The notes under the pieces were generated by a model. That model worked only from the letters and a program-made list of their open reading frames with translations. It ran no database searches and was not told where the DNA came from. From contig JAATFE010000197.1 of assembly GCA_015655365.1 (NCBI GenBank), positions 1 through 5,346 on the forward strand: 5,346 bases of DNA, written 5' to 3'. Below are positions 1-5,094 of the stretch, piece by piece (position 1 is the first letter of the stretch; each line of letters begins with the position of its first letter). Source of the stretch: Terriglobales bacterium (GTDB taxonomy: Bacteria > Acidobacteriota > Terriglobia > Terriglobales > Acidobacteriaceae). The position numbers and the translations under genes were made by a program.

Positions 1-20
1 GTTCAGCCCGCGAGCTGAAC
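1..20. repeat. Small hairpin at the left edge
   Basis: GTTCAGC (1-7) and GCTGAAC (14-20) form a perfect 7-bp stem around a 6-base loop, CCGCGA. No T-run follows on the plus strand (next bases are CCAACCCAAG), so it is not a clear intrinsic terminator. It may belong to the 3' end of a gene or repeat lying left of the window; the cut edge prevents a decision. Confidence 0.4.
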
Positions 21-84
21 CCAACCCAAGTCCTGGGGCCGGTACCTGACGGAGCCGGTTCGGGCGAAGAGAGGACCAATCGCG

Positions 85-363
85 ATGGCCAACATCCTTG
101 TGAATATCGAAAAGGGCATTGAAATCGGAGCCGAGGACGCCTTGAAGTGGCTCGGCGGCGCCGACAAGGCCCTGCACGCCGCGCCGGAGGTGATTGCGGC
201 GCTTGCTACGCTGGTGGGAGCGGTGGAGAAACCGTTGTCGGAGCTTGCCGGCGCCACTGCCAACCCGCTCAACATCCCCTTGGACGTCCAGACAGTAACC
301 GATCTGAAAGCCGTTTGGCCCGAGGTGAAGGGCTTTTTGGGCAGCTTGGGCGTGAAGTTCTAA
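85..363 (+). CDS. Uncharacterised small protein, 92 aa
   Basis: I do not recognise a family or function. The ATG at 85 is preceded by a purine-rich AAGAGAGGA (67-75) whose GAGG core ends 10 bases upstream, a workable ribosome-binding site, and there is no other in-frame start close by. The protein is rich in alanine, leucine and glycine, has no cysteine, and carries no signal peptide or strong membrane segment. The N-terminal part (residues about 5-31) looks like an amphipathic helix (VNIEKGIEIGAEDALKWLGG). Residues 33-50 (APEVIAALATLVGAVEKP) form a more hydrophobic helix, a flexible Ala/Asn/Pro part follows (55-66), and a last helix starts at VQTVTDLKAVWPEVKGFLGSL. It is convergent with lptFG and stands alone, with no partner gene in view. 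The stop codon TAA (361-363) lies inside the direct repeat that brackets the MITE-like insertion directly behind it. A spurious ORF is possible, but start context and composition favour a real gene. Confidence 0.6.
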   Translation: MANILVNIEKGIEIGAEDALKWLGGADKALHAAPEVIAALATLVGAVEKPLSELAGATANPLNIPLDVQTVTDLKAVWPEVKGFLGSLGVKF

Positions 364-507
364 GAACCTGTCCAGAAACTCTGAAAAGACGTCGGAGATG
401 GGATAAAAGAACATCCCTCAGAGGCTAAAGCCCGACTCATTCTGTTGGGTTTATGTACGGGCTGAAGCCCGTACCCTTCACTAAAATCCAAGTTTTTGGA
501 CAGATTC
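364..507. mobile_element. MITE-like non-autonomous element with terminal inverted repeats
   Basis: The ends are imperfect inverted repeats. The left end, 364-383, begins GAACCTGTCCAGAAACTCTG. The right end, 488-507, read on the minus strand, is GAATCTGTCCAAAAACTTGG, matching at 16 of 20 positions. The similarity extends a few bases outward (20 of 25 over 359-383 against 488-512). The element is bracketed by the 8-bp direct repeat TTCTAAGA (358-365 and 505-512). Because this sequence is itself nearly palindromic and overlaps the terminal repeats, the true target duplication could be 3 (TAA), 4 (CTAA) or up to 8 bp. It encodes no transposase and no plausible protein, so any movement would need an enzyme supplied elsewhere. 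The interior holds two small hairpins, GGC-TAAA-GCC (423-432) and the palindrome at 455-474. IS5-type elements are one candidate parent family because some duplicate a short TNA or YTAR target, but this is inference. Confidence 0.6.
455..474. repeat. 20-bp perfect palindrome inside the MITE-like element
   Basis: GTACGGGCT and AGCCCGTAC flank a central GA, giving GTACGGGCTGAAGCCCGTAC. As RNA or single-stranded DNA it would fold as an 8-bp stem with a TGAA loop. The core GGGCTGAAGCCC recurs in the opposite orientation and slightly changed as GGGCTTCAACCC at 5023-5034 in the other repeat-rich gap, which suggests a dispersed repeat family. Confidence 0.7.
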
Positions 508-524
508 TAAGAGTAGAAACAGAA

Positions 525-551
525 CGGGCCGCCTCGTAGTGGAGCGGCCCG
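525..551 (+). terminator. GC-rich hairpin, possible terminator displaced from the 92-aa gene
   Basis: CGGGCCGC (525-532) pairs perfectly with GCGGCCCG (544-551) around an 11-base loop. The sequence after it on the plus strand, CTGTATCTATAAAAAG, is T-containing but has no true T-run. On the minus strand the following GTTCTGTTTCTACTC is moderately T-rich. If the element at 364-507 and one copy of its flanking repeat are removed, the hairpin would begin about 14 bases after the stop codon of the 92-residue gene, a normal terminator position. The hairpin is directly visible; its terminator role is inferred. Confidence 0.4.
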
Positions 552-595
552 CTGTATCTATAAAAAGAACACCAAGATAAACTCTTTCCCGTTTT

Positions 596-710
596 AGAGC
601 ATTTTCGGAATTGCTGTAGACCGAAAGCACGCGGCTAAGTGCCTTTTTCCTCAAGAAAAAGGCACCTTGCACGCCCCTTAAGAAGTCTATATGTATTCCG
701 AAAATGCTCT
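596..710. repeat. 115-bp nested palindromic element
   Basis: The outer arms are a perfect 16-bp inverted repeat: AGAGCATTTTCGGAAT (596-611) and ATTCCGAAAATGCTCT (695-710). Inside them GTAGAC (616-621) pairs with GTCTAT (685-690, one G-T pair), with three to four mismatched positions between. In the centre is the 11-bp hairpin at 639-665. The order of the arms gives one long cruciform or, if transcribed, a rod-like RNA with internal loops and a terminal hairpin. GCACGC occurs as a direct repeat on both sides of the central hairpin (627-632 and 669-674). No flanking target duplication is visible. It could be a palindromic REP/BIME-type repeat, the relic of a small transposable element, or a structured non-coding RNA; the sequence alone does not decide. 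Confidence 0.7.
639..665. repeat. Central 11-bp perfect stem-loop
   Basis: GTGCCTTTTTC (639-649) and GAAAAAGGCAC (655-665) are exact reverse complements around the loop CTCAA. No T-run follows on either strand outside the stem (CTTGC on plus; TTAGCC on minus), so it does not have the shape of a standard intrinsic terminator. It sits at the centre of the nested palindrome 596-710 and is best read as that element's apical hairpin. Confidence 0.7.
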
Positions 711-920
711 GGCCCCGGCGGCGGCCCTGTCGGAACGGCTTTCTTCACTGCGCAAGGTTCCCGAGGAGATCTTTGCCAATGTGCAGACAGGACGGTTTGG
801 CCGCAGCAAACGCGTATGGACCGGGTGCTCCTGCGCCGGCGAGGGACGAGCCAGCCAAGCCTTTGCTGGTGGCAACGCACTCCGTCTCATACAGCGTCAG
901 CCAAGCTGCCGCGCTCTGCT
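711..920. other. Gap without a convincing gene downstream of lptFG
   Basis: This stretch separates the palindromic element from the stop codon of lptFG. A plus-strand reading frame runs from ATG 691 to TAA 922-924 (77 residues), but its start lies inside the palindrome, there is no clear ribosome-binding site, and the protein (…LSERLSSLRKVPEEIFANVQ…GCSCAGEGRASQAF…) matches nothing I know. Other frames on both strands are equally open, as expected for GC-rich DNA. It may be a decayed gene or the 3' untranslated region of lptFG. No repeats or terminators stand out. Confidence 0.4.
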
Positions 921-942
921 CTAAGTCGGGGTTCTGAGCAGA
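915..942. repeat. Short inverted repeat spanning the lptFG stop codon
   Basis: TCTGCTC (915-921) and GAGCAGA (936-942) are perfect 7-bp reverse complements with a 14-base loop that contains the minus-strand TAG at 921-923. The bases following on the minus strand (GCGCGGCAGCTTGG) are not T-rich, so a terminator role is weak. It may stabilise the 3' end of the mRNA or be chance. Confidence 0.3.
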
Positions 943-3260
943 AGATAGCCGCCCACCAAGCCGAAGAGAATGTCGGAGGACCAGGCCGCGAGGGGTGCGG
1001 GCAGATAGTTGACCGTGCCCATCGCTCCGAAGAGGCCGTCGACCACCCAATAAGCAAGCGCCATGGCAATAGCCACGGCGATGCCGGTGAGCGAGCCGCG
1101 GCGGCCCATTGAAAGCGCAAAAGGAATGGCCAGCATCGCCATGACCACGGCGATCAGCGGGTAGGCGAGCTTGTGCCAGAGGGCAACCCTCAGGCGCATG
1201 GTGTCAAAACCGCTTTGGCGCAGGTCTCTTATGTAGGTGTCGAGCTGGCCGAAGTTCATTTCCTGCGATTGCAGGCTTTCCTTTTTGAAGTAGCCAGGCC
1301 CCTCGTGAATCTCGGAGAAGGATGTCTGCTTGAATTCCCTGTATTCGGTGACATTCGGGCCCTGAATATCGCGCTGCCAGCCGTTCTGGAAGTGCCAGGT
1401 TTCCTTGTCCTCGTCCCAGAAGACGCGGGTGGCAAAAACGCGCCGCGAAAGCGCGAAGGTGGAAGGATCGAACTCGAAAAGCGAGAGGTTGCCGAACTCG
1501 TTCTTATCGGCGTCGAAGAACTGGTAATAGAAGATGCGGGCCGGCTCGCCGGGGTGAGGCTGGCCGAAGATCCATTTCTGCTCGGGGTGCAGAAAGGTTT
1601 GCGGAGGGCGGCCCTTGATGATGCTGCGCAACGCTTCTTGCCGGCGGTTGGCCTGGGGCAGATAGAACTCGTCGAAGAGAAAGAGGCTCACCGCGAGAAT
1701 GGCGGCGATGGAGACGATGGGAACTACCAGCCGGTAGAGGCTGATGCCGGTGGCCTTCATGGCGATCAGCTCGCTGTTGCGGTTGAGCACGCCGAAGGTG
1801 ACCAGCGTGGCGAGCAATACGGCCAGGGGCGAGATCTGGTAGAGCATGCTGGGGGCGAGATTGACCAGATACGCGCCGACCGTGGTCAGCGGTATGTGGT
1901 TGCGCAGGATGTCGCCCACCAGCTCGAAGAAGGTGAAGACCAGCATCAGCATGACGAAGCCGGCGAGCACCAGAAAAAATGTGTTGAGAAACTCGCGCAC
2001 CACATATTCGTCGAGAATGCGAGGAAAGGCGTGGCGGGACTTGGCGCGCTGGGGACGCGATTGAAACCGGCTCAGAAAGCTGCTTAAGGCTGTGCCGTCG
2101 ATCTTGCACTCACGCTTGAGACTGGGACTGTGTGCGAACCAGCCGGTGATGGCGCTGAGAACGCGCCCGCCGCTGGCCATCTGCCAGAGGAGAAAGAGCC
2201 CTGCCCCGGCAAAGAGCAGGTTGGCCGACCACACAGCGAAGAAGGGGGAGAACTTGTCCTGCTTGCCCAGGGCGATACCGGTGTAGGAGAGGACGTAATA
2301 GAGCAGGACCAGCAGGATGGTGAAGACGAAGCCGGAGCTTTTGCCGCCGCGTCTTGAGGCTACGCCCAGGGGAACGCCGACCAGCATCAGCACCAGGCAG
2401 GCCGCCGGATACGCGAAGCGGCTGTGCAATTCGATGAGGAACCGCTTGCTGTCGGGGCCGTGGATGCGCTCCATCAGCGCACCCATGGGCAGGGCGTAGA
2501 TGGCCGTATCCATGCGCCCCAGATGCACGCCGTTTTGCTGGCTCAGGGAAAAGGGCCGGTCGGTGGTGGTGAAAGCGGAAATGTTGTATTGCAGCGGCTG
2601 GCCGGCCACGGTTTCATGCTCCGCGCCGTTGCGCAGGCGCATGAGCAGTTCTTGCGTGTCGTCGTTGACCACGGAGGCCGAGGCCGCGGTGGTGATCTTC
2701 GGCGTGATGGGGTCGGAGACGTCGGCCATGAAGACCTGGCGCCAGTTGGATGCGCCGGTTCCGCTGCGAACATCCTGCACGTAAAGCACGAAGTTGTGAA
2801 AGTCCTCGTCGAAGACGCGGGGTTGGATCTCGTAGGAGGCCTGTGTGGTAGCCAGCGCCTGTTCCATATCGAGAATGGCCTGATTGGCGCGGGGGGCGAG
2901 ATAGAGGGTGTTGGCCAGGCCCACCACCGTGCCGCCAATGGCCACGATGGATGCCACGCGGACAAAGTAGCCGATGCCCATGCCGCCGGCGCGCATGGCG
3001 ATGATTTCGCTGTCGGAGGCCAGGCGGCTCAGCCCCAGCAGCACCCCCACCAGCACGGCCATGGGAATGGTGACGCGGAAGGTGTTGGGCAGGGTGAAGA
3101 GGAAGATTTCCACGACATTGGTGAACGTGGAACTGTTGCGGACCACCATCTCAAGAATGTGAGGAAGGTCGCGCATGAAGAGAACAAAGGTGAAGAGCGC
3201 GCAACCGATGAGCGTGTGGGAGAGGATTTCACCGAGAATGTAGCGGGTCAGGATGCGCAC
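921..3260 (-). CDS. LptF-LptG fusion, LPS-export ABC transporter permease
   Basis: Both transmembrane subunits of the Lpt exporter appear as one 779-residue chain; each is normally about 350-370 residues. In known systems LptF and LptG pair with the LptB ATPase dimer and LptC to pull lipopolysaccharide from the inner membrane towards LptA and LptD. Half 1 (about 1-363) is LptF-like: three N-terminal helices (about 12-32, 52-78, 99-121), a periplasmic jellyroll (about 123-280) and three C-terminal helices (283-303, 310-330, 340-360). Family motifs are SDSEIIAMRAGGMG (82-95) and RFAYPAACLVLMLVGVPLG (281-299). A basic linker follows (about 364-412; several Arg/Lys, cytoplasmic by topology). Half 2 (about 413-779) is LptG-like: RNSELIAMKATGIS (494-507), WHKLAYPLIAVVMAML (695-710) and the VVDGLFGAMGTVNYLPAPLAAW end (739-760). 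The start is GTG at 3260; an in-frame TAG lies three codons upstream and no good Shine-Dalgarno is visible. The gene is divergent from the NUDIX gene. Function is secure at family level; the F-then-G order rests on remembered similarity to the E. coli proteins. Confidence 0.92.
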   Translation of the reverse strand: MRILTRYILGEILSHTLIGCALFTFVLFMRDLPHILEMVVRNSSTFTNVVEIFLFTLPNTFRVTIPMAVLVGVLLGLSRLASDSEIIAMRAGGMGIGYFVRVASIVAIGGTVVGLANTLYLAPRANQAILDMEQALATTQASYEIQPRVFDEDFHNFVLYVQDVRSGTGASNWRQVFMADVSDPITPKITTAASASVVNDDTQELLMRLRNGAEHETVAGQPLQYNISAFTTTDRPFSLSQQNGVHLGRMDTAIYALPMGALMERIHGPDSKRFLIELHSRFAYPAACLVLMLVGVPLGVASRRGGKSSGFVFTILLVLLYYVLSYTGIALGKQDKFSPFFAVWSANLLFAGAGLFLLWQMASGGRVLSAITGWFAHSPSLKRECKIDGTALSSFLSRFQSRPQRAKSRHAFPRILDEYVVREFLNTFFLVLAGFVMLMLVFTFFELVGDILRNHIPLTTVGAYLVNLAPSMLYQISPLAVLLATLVTFGVLNRNSELIAMKATGISLYRLVVPIVSIAAILAVSLFLFDEFYLPQANRRQEALRSIIKGRPPQTFLHPEQKWIFGQPHPGEPARIFYYQFFDADKNEFGNLSLFEFDPSTFALSRRVFATRVFWDEDKETWHFQNGWQRDIQGPNVTEYREFKQTSFSEIHEGPGYFKKESLQSQEMNFGQLDTYIRDLRQSGFDTMRLRVALWHKLAYPLIAVVMAMLAIPFALSMGRRGSLTGIAVAIAMALAYWVVDGLFGAMGTVNYLPAPLAAWSSDILFGLVGGYLLLRTPT

Positions 3261-3403
3261 AAAGAGGCTCTAGGGTTAGTTTACCGTGGCTAAGCGCCCT
3301 GTGCCGGAGCGGGCCGGGATGGCGCGTTTGCCGAGGACCGCCCGGTTGCAAAGAAGGACGGTTCAGAGCGCTATCGTAGAGACAATTCGAAGGTGAGGTT
3401 GCC
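3261..3403. promoter_or_regulatory. Divergent intergenic region between lptFG and the NUDIX gene
   Basis: These 143 bp must hold the promoters for lptFG (leftward) and the NUDIX-hydrolase pair (rightward). No consensus sigma-70 pair is clear. On the plus strand TTGCAA (3346-3351) and TATCGT (3372-3377) resemble the two boxes, but the 20-bp spacing is too long. On the minus strand a TAAACT-like box lies at about 3280-3285 near the lptFG start. I see no operator palindrome or riboswitch. Confidence 0.3.
3391..3398 (+). promoter_or_regulatory. Ribosome-binding site of the NUDIX gene
   Basis: AGGTGAGG ends 5 bases before the ATG at 3404. It is a strong purine-rich match to the anti-Shine-Dalgarno sequence and supports that start. 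Confidence 0.7.
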
Positions 3404-3859
3404 ATGCAGAGAGAGTTTCCCGAAGCGCCGCTGGTGGGCGTGGGTGCGGTGATCGTGGAAGACGGCCGGGTGCTGCTGGTCCGGCGGGGGCATGAACCGA
3501 TGAAAGGCCATTGGTCGCTGCCGGGCGGGCTGCTGGAACTGGGCGAATCGCTTGCGGATGGGGTGGTTCGCGAGGTGAAGGAAGAGACCGGGTTGACCGT
3601 CGAGCCGGTGGAGTTGATCGAACTGCTGGATCGGATTCATCGTTTGGGCGAACGGGTTCAGTACCATTACGTGATCGCGGATTATCTGTGCCGCGTGGCA
3701 GGCGGCGCGATGCAGGCCGCTTCCGACGCGGACGCGGCAAAATGGGTGGAACGGGCGGAGTGGAACAGCCATGGCGCGCTGAAGCTCGACCCCATCACCG
3801 TGCGGGTGATCGAGATGGGTTGGCAGATGGCGCTCAAAGCGAAAGGACAAGACCGGTGA
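3404..3859 (+). CDS. NUDIX-family hydrolase (MutT / ADP-ribose pyrophosphatase-like)
   Basis: The 151-residue protein contains a complete NUDIX box, G-x5-E-x7-R-E-U-x-E-E-x-G-U. G42, E48, R56, E57, V58, E60, E61, G63 and L64 are all in place (WSLPGGLLELGESLADGVV, then REVKEETGL). These residues bind the metal and hydrolyse a nucleoside diphosphate linked to another moiety. The fold starts at residues 11-27 (VGVGAVIVEDGRVLLVR) and continues after the box with strands around YHYVIADYLCRV (87-98). Length is normal for a single-domain cytoplasmic NUDIX enzyme. The substrate cannot be assigned: ADP-ribose, oxidised nucleotides and other NDP-X compounds are all possible. The ATG start is supported by AGGTGAGG just upstream. 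The stop TGA (3857-3859) overlaps the GTG start of the next gene, so the two are probably one operon and translationally coupled. Confidence 0.93.
   Translation: MQREFPEAPLVGVGAVIVEDGRVLLVRRGHEPMKGHWSLPGGLLELGESLADGVVREVKEETGLTVEPVELIELLDRIHRLGERVQYHYVIADYLCRVAGGAMQAASDADAAKWVERAEWNSHGALKLDPITVRVIEMGWQMALKAKGQDR
3842..3847 (+). promoter_or_regulatory. Ribosome-binding site that sets the hydrolase start
   Basis: AAAGGA inside the last codons of the NUDIX gene lies 8 bases before GTG 3856. It favours that GTG over the many upstream in-frame codons, since the same frame is open back to 3511 without coding meaning. Confidence 0.6.
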
Positions 3860-4773
3860 AATTGGTTCGAAAGCTGTGGTGGGTTGCGGGTGTGCTGGTG
3901 GCATTGGCGCTGGCTGCCGGAGTCGGTTTCTTGGTACGGCCGGTGAGTTATTTCAACGGCCTCATGTACGCGCGCCTGTTTCTGGAGGGGGTCGAGAGCC
4001 GCTCGGTCGTGGTTGCGGGCCATCGTATGCACTATTACGCCGAGGGACCGAAGGACGGGCCGGCAGTGGTGCTGGTGCACGGGCTGGGCGGGCGCGGGGA
4101 AGATTGGCGCGGGTTGGCGCCTTACTTGGCTAAGGCTGGTTTCCGCGTCTATTTGCCCGACCTGCCCGGCTACGGACGCAGCGAGCAGCCGAAGGGCTTT
4201 TCCTATTCGATCCTCGACGAGGCGGACGCGGTGGTGGGCTTTTTCGACGCGTTGGGATTGAAGCAAGTGGATTTGGGCGGCTGGTCGTTGGGCGGCGCGA
4301 TCGTGCAGCACATCGCGGCCCGGCATCCGGAACGGGTCAGGCGGCTGATGCTCTTCGACAGCTTGGGGATTAACGAGATGCCTACGTGGAATATAAGTCT
4401 GTTTACGCCGGCCAACCCCGAGGAACTGGGTCAGTTGCAGGCGCTGCTGACGCCAAACCCGCGGCCGATTCCCGATTTCGCGGCGCGGGACATTCTGCGC
4501 GTCTCCAGGCAGAACGCCTGGGTGATTCATCGTGCAGTGAATACCATGCAACCGGGGCGCGACGCCACCGAGGCCCTGTTGCCGACGCTGAAGATGCCGG
4601 TGCTGATTGTGTGGGGCGCGGAAGACCGCATCTTCCCCACCGCGCAGGCGGAGAAGATGCACAGTCTGGTTCCGCAATCGGAGCTGGAGATCTTTCCCGG
4701 CTGCGGCCATCTGGCTCCCAGCCAGTGTACGTCCGCGGTTGGACCCAAGGTAGTGGAGTTCGAGAAGCAATAG
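3856..4773 (+). CDS. Membrane-anchored alpha/beta-fold hydrolase
   Basis: A 305-residue protein starting at GTG 3856. The frame is open further upstream, but that part is the out-of-frame shadow of the NUDIX gene. The chosen start gives a basic N-terminus (K2, R5, K6) and a hydrophobic helix at 8-27 (WWVAGVLVALALAAGVGFLV), a likely signal anchor or uncleaved signal that places the enzyme on the outer face of the inner membrane. The hydrolase fold follows: VVLVHGLGGRGEDW with the oxyanion HG at 75-76, PDLPGYGRSEQP (101-112), the nucleophile elbow GGWSLGG with Ser144, an expected lid region (about 172-240), the acid Asp257 in WGAEDRIFP, and His285 in GCGHLAP. The Ser-Asp-His triad is therefore complete. 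The family (MhpC-like, Abhydrolase_1) covers esterases, lipases, C-C hydrolases, epoxide hydrolases and haloperoxidases; a Ser nucleophile argues against epoxide hydrolase or dehalogenase, which use Asp. The substrate is unknown. The 4-bp overlap links it with the NUDIX gene. Confidence 0.9.
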   Translation: MKLVRKLWWVAGVLVALALAAGVGFLVRPVSYFNGLMYARLFLEGVESRSVVVAGHRMHYYAEGPKDGPAVVLVHGLGGRGEDWRGLAPYLAKAGFRVYLPDLPGYGRSEQPKGFSYSILDEADAVVGFFDALGLKQVDLGGWSLGGAIVQHIAARHPERVRRLMLFDSLGINEMPTWNISLFTPANPEELGQLQALLTPNPRPIPDFAARDILRVSRQNAWVIHRAVNTMQPGRDATEALLPTLKMPVLIVWGAEDRIFPTAQAEKMHSLVPQSELEIFPGCGHLAPSQCTSAVGPKVVEFEKQ

Positions 4774-4786
4774 GGCTGCGCTGTTT

Positions 4787-4904
4787 CTGCATGAATAAAG
4801 CTTAGCCGGGTGCCCCCCGGTCCTGGTTTTGGGATAGGTTTTTGACTGCATGAATTTGTACCAGTGCTGGGTGCCCCAGGTCCCGTTTTTGGGACCTGGG
4901 ATAG
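4787..4904. repeat. Diverged tandem pair of hairpin-containing repeats
   Basis: Two units share the same ordered blocks. Each has CTGCATGAAT (4787-4796; 4846-4855), then GGGTGCCCC (4808-4816; 4869-4877), then a GGTCC-T-rich-GGGA hairpin part, and each ends in GGGATAG (4831-4837; 4898-4904). The second unit is complete and has a perfect hairpin. The first lacks seven bases (CCTGGGA) of the right arm, which destroys the hairpin. The motif resembles short dispersed repeats that I associate with acidobacterial genomes. It lies between convergent genes and encodes nothing. Confidence 0.65.
4875..4900. repeat. Perfect 10-bp hairpin of the second repeat unit
   Basis: CCCAGGTCCC (4875-4884) and GGGACCTGGG (4891-4900) are exact reverse complements around the loop GTTTTT. 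No T-run follows on either strand, so it is not a canonical terminator, although its position about 100 bp after the hydrolase stop and before the end of the convergent receptor gene would suit a 3'-end or boundary structure. Confidence 0.7.
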
Positions 4905-4957
4905 CACGAACCCAAGGTACAAAATCAATTGATCAATGACCTGGTAGGTGTAGAGTG

Positions 4958-5035
4958 GCCTTGAAAAGGCACGACCGGGGTACCCTCTGGGTCGCGTGCC
5001 GTAAGTGCCGCAAAATCAACGTGGGCTTCAACCCC
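4958..5035. repeat. Structured dispersed-repeat-like element
   Basis: A small hairpin GCCTT-GAA-AAGGC (4958-4970) overlaps a longer one in which GGCACG-ACC (4968-4976) pairs with GGT-CG-CGTGCC (4990-5000, two-base bulge) around the palindrome GGGTACCC (4978-4985). After AAGTGCCGCAAAATCAACG comes GGGCTTCAACCCC (5023-5035), a near match to the reversed core of the palindrome at 455-474. The composite resembles intergenic repeats that I associate with acidobacteria. No coding capacity is apparent. Confidence 0.5.
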
Positions 5036-5094
5036 AGAGAGATGTTTTCCCCTCCACACCATCAGGAGAAATGCTCCATATCGGCGAAAATTCC

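Noticed and set aside
591..611. GTTTTAGAGC, which resembles the start of type II CRISPR repeats
   Set aside because: There is no repeat-spacer array, no second copy and no cas gene. The match is ten bases and overlaps the arm of the nested palindrome.
691..924. Plus-strand ORF of 77 residues
   Set aside because: Its start lies inside the palindrome, it has no good ribosome-binding site, overlaps the lptFG stop and matches nothing; competing frames are equally open.
1173..2087. Plus-strand ORF of 304 residues opposite lptFG
   Set aside because: It is an antisense shadow: the sequence is rich in Glu, Gly, Gln and His with no domain motif, while the minus strand encodes clear LptG membrane segments here.
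2424..3293. Plus-strand ORF of 289 residues opposite lptFG
   Set aside because: His/Gly/Asp-rich low-complexity translation with no recognisable fold; the minus strand carries the LptF half.
3511..3855. Longer N-terminus for the alpha/beta hydrolase (420 residues)
   Set aside because: The extra 115 codons overlap the NUDIX box in another frame and read as Arg/Gly-rich nonsense; GTG 3856 has a ribosome-binding site and gives a proper N-terminal anchor.
3682..4851. Minus-strand ORF of 389 residues opposite the hydrolase
   Set aside because: His/Gln/Arg-rich shadow lacking motifs; the plus strand holds a complete Ser-Asp-His hydrolase.
4925..4936. Overlapping palindromes TCAATTGA and TTGATCAA as a possible operator
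   Set aside because: They lie between the 3' ends of convergent genes with no start nearby, and short AT palindromes are frequent by chance.
5065..5077. GGAG-AAATG-CTCC hairpin as the receptor gene terminator
   Set aside because: The stem is only 4 bp and no T-run follows on the minus strand.
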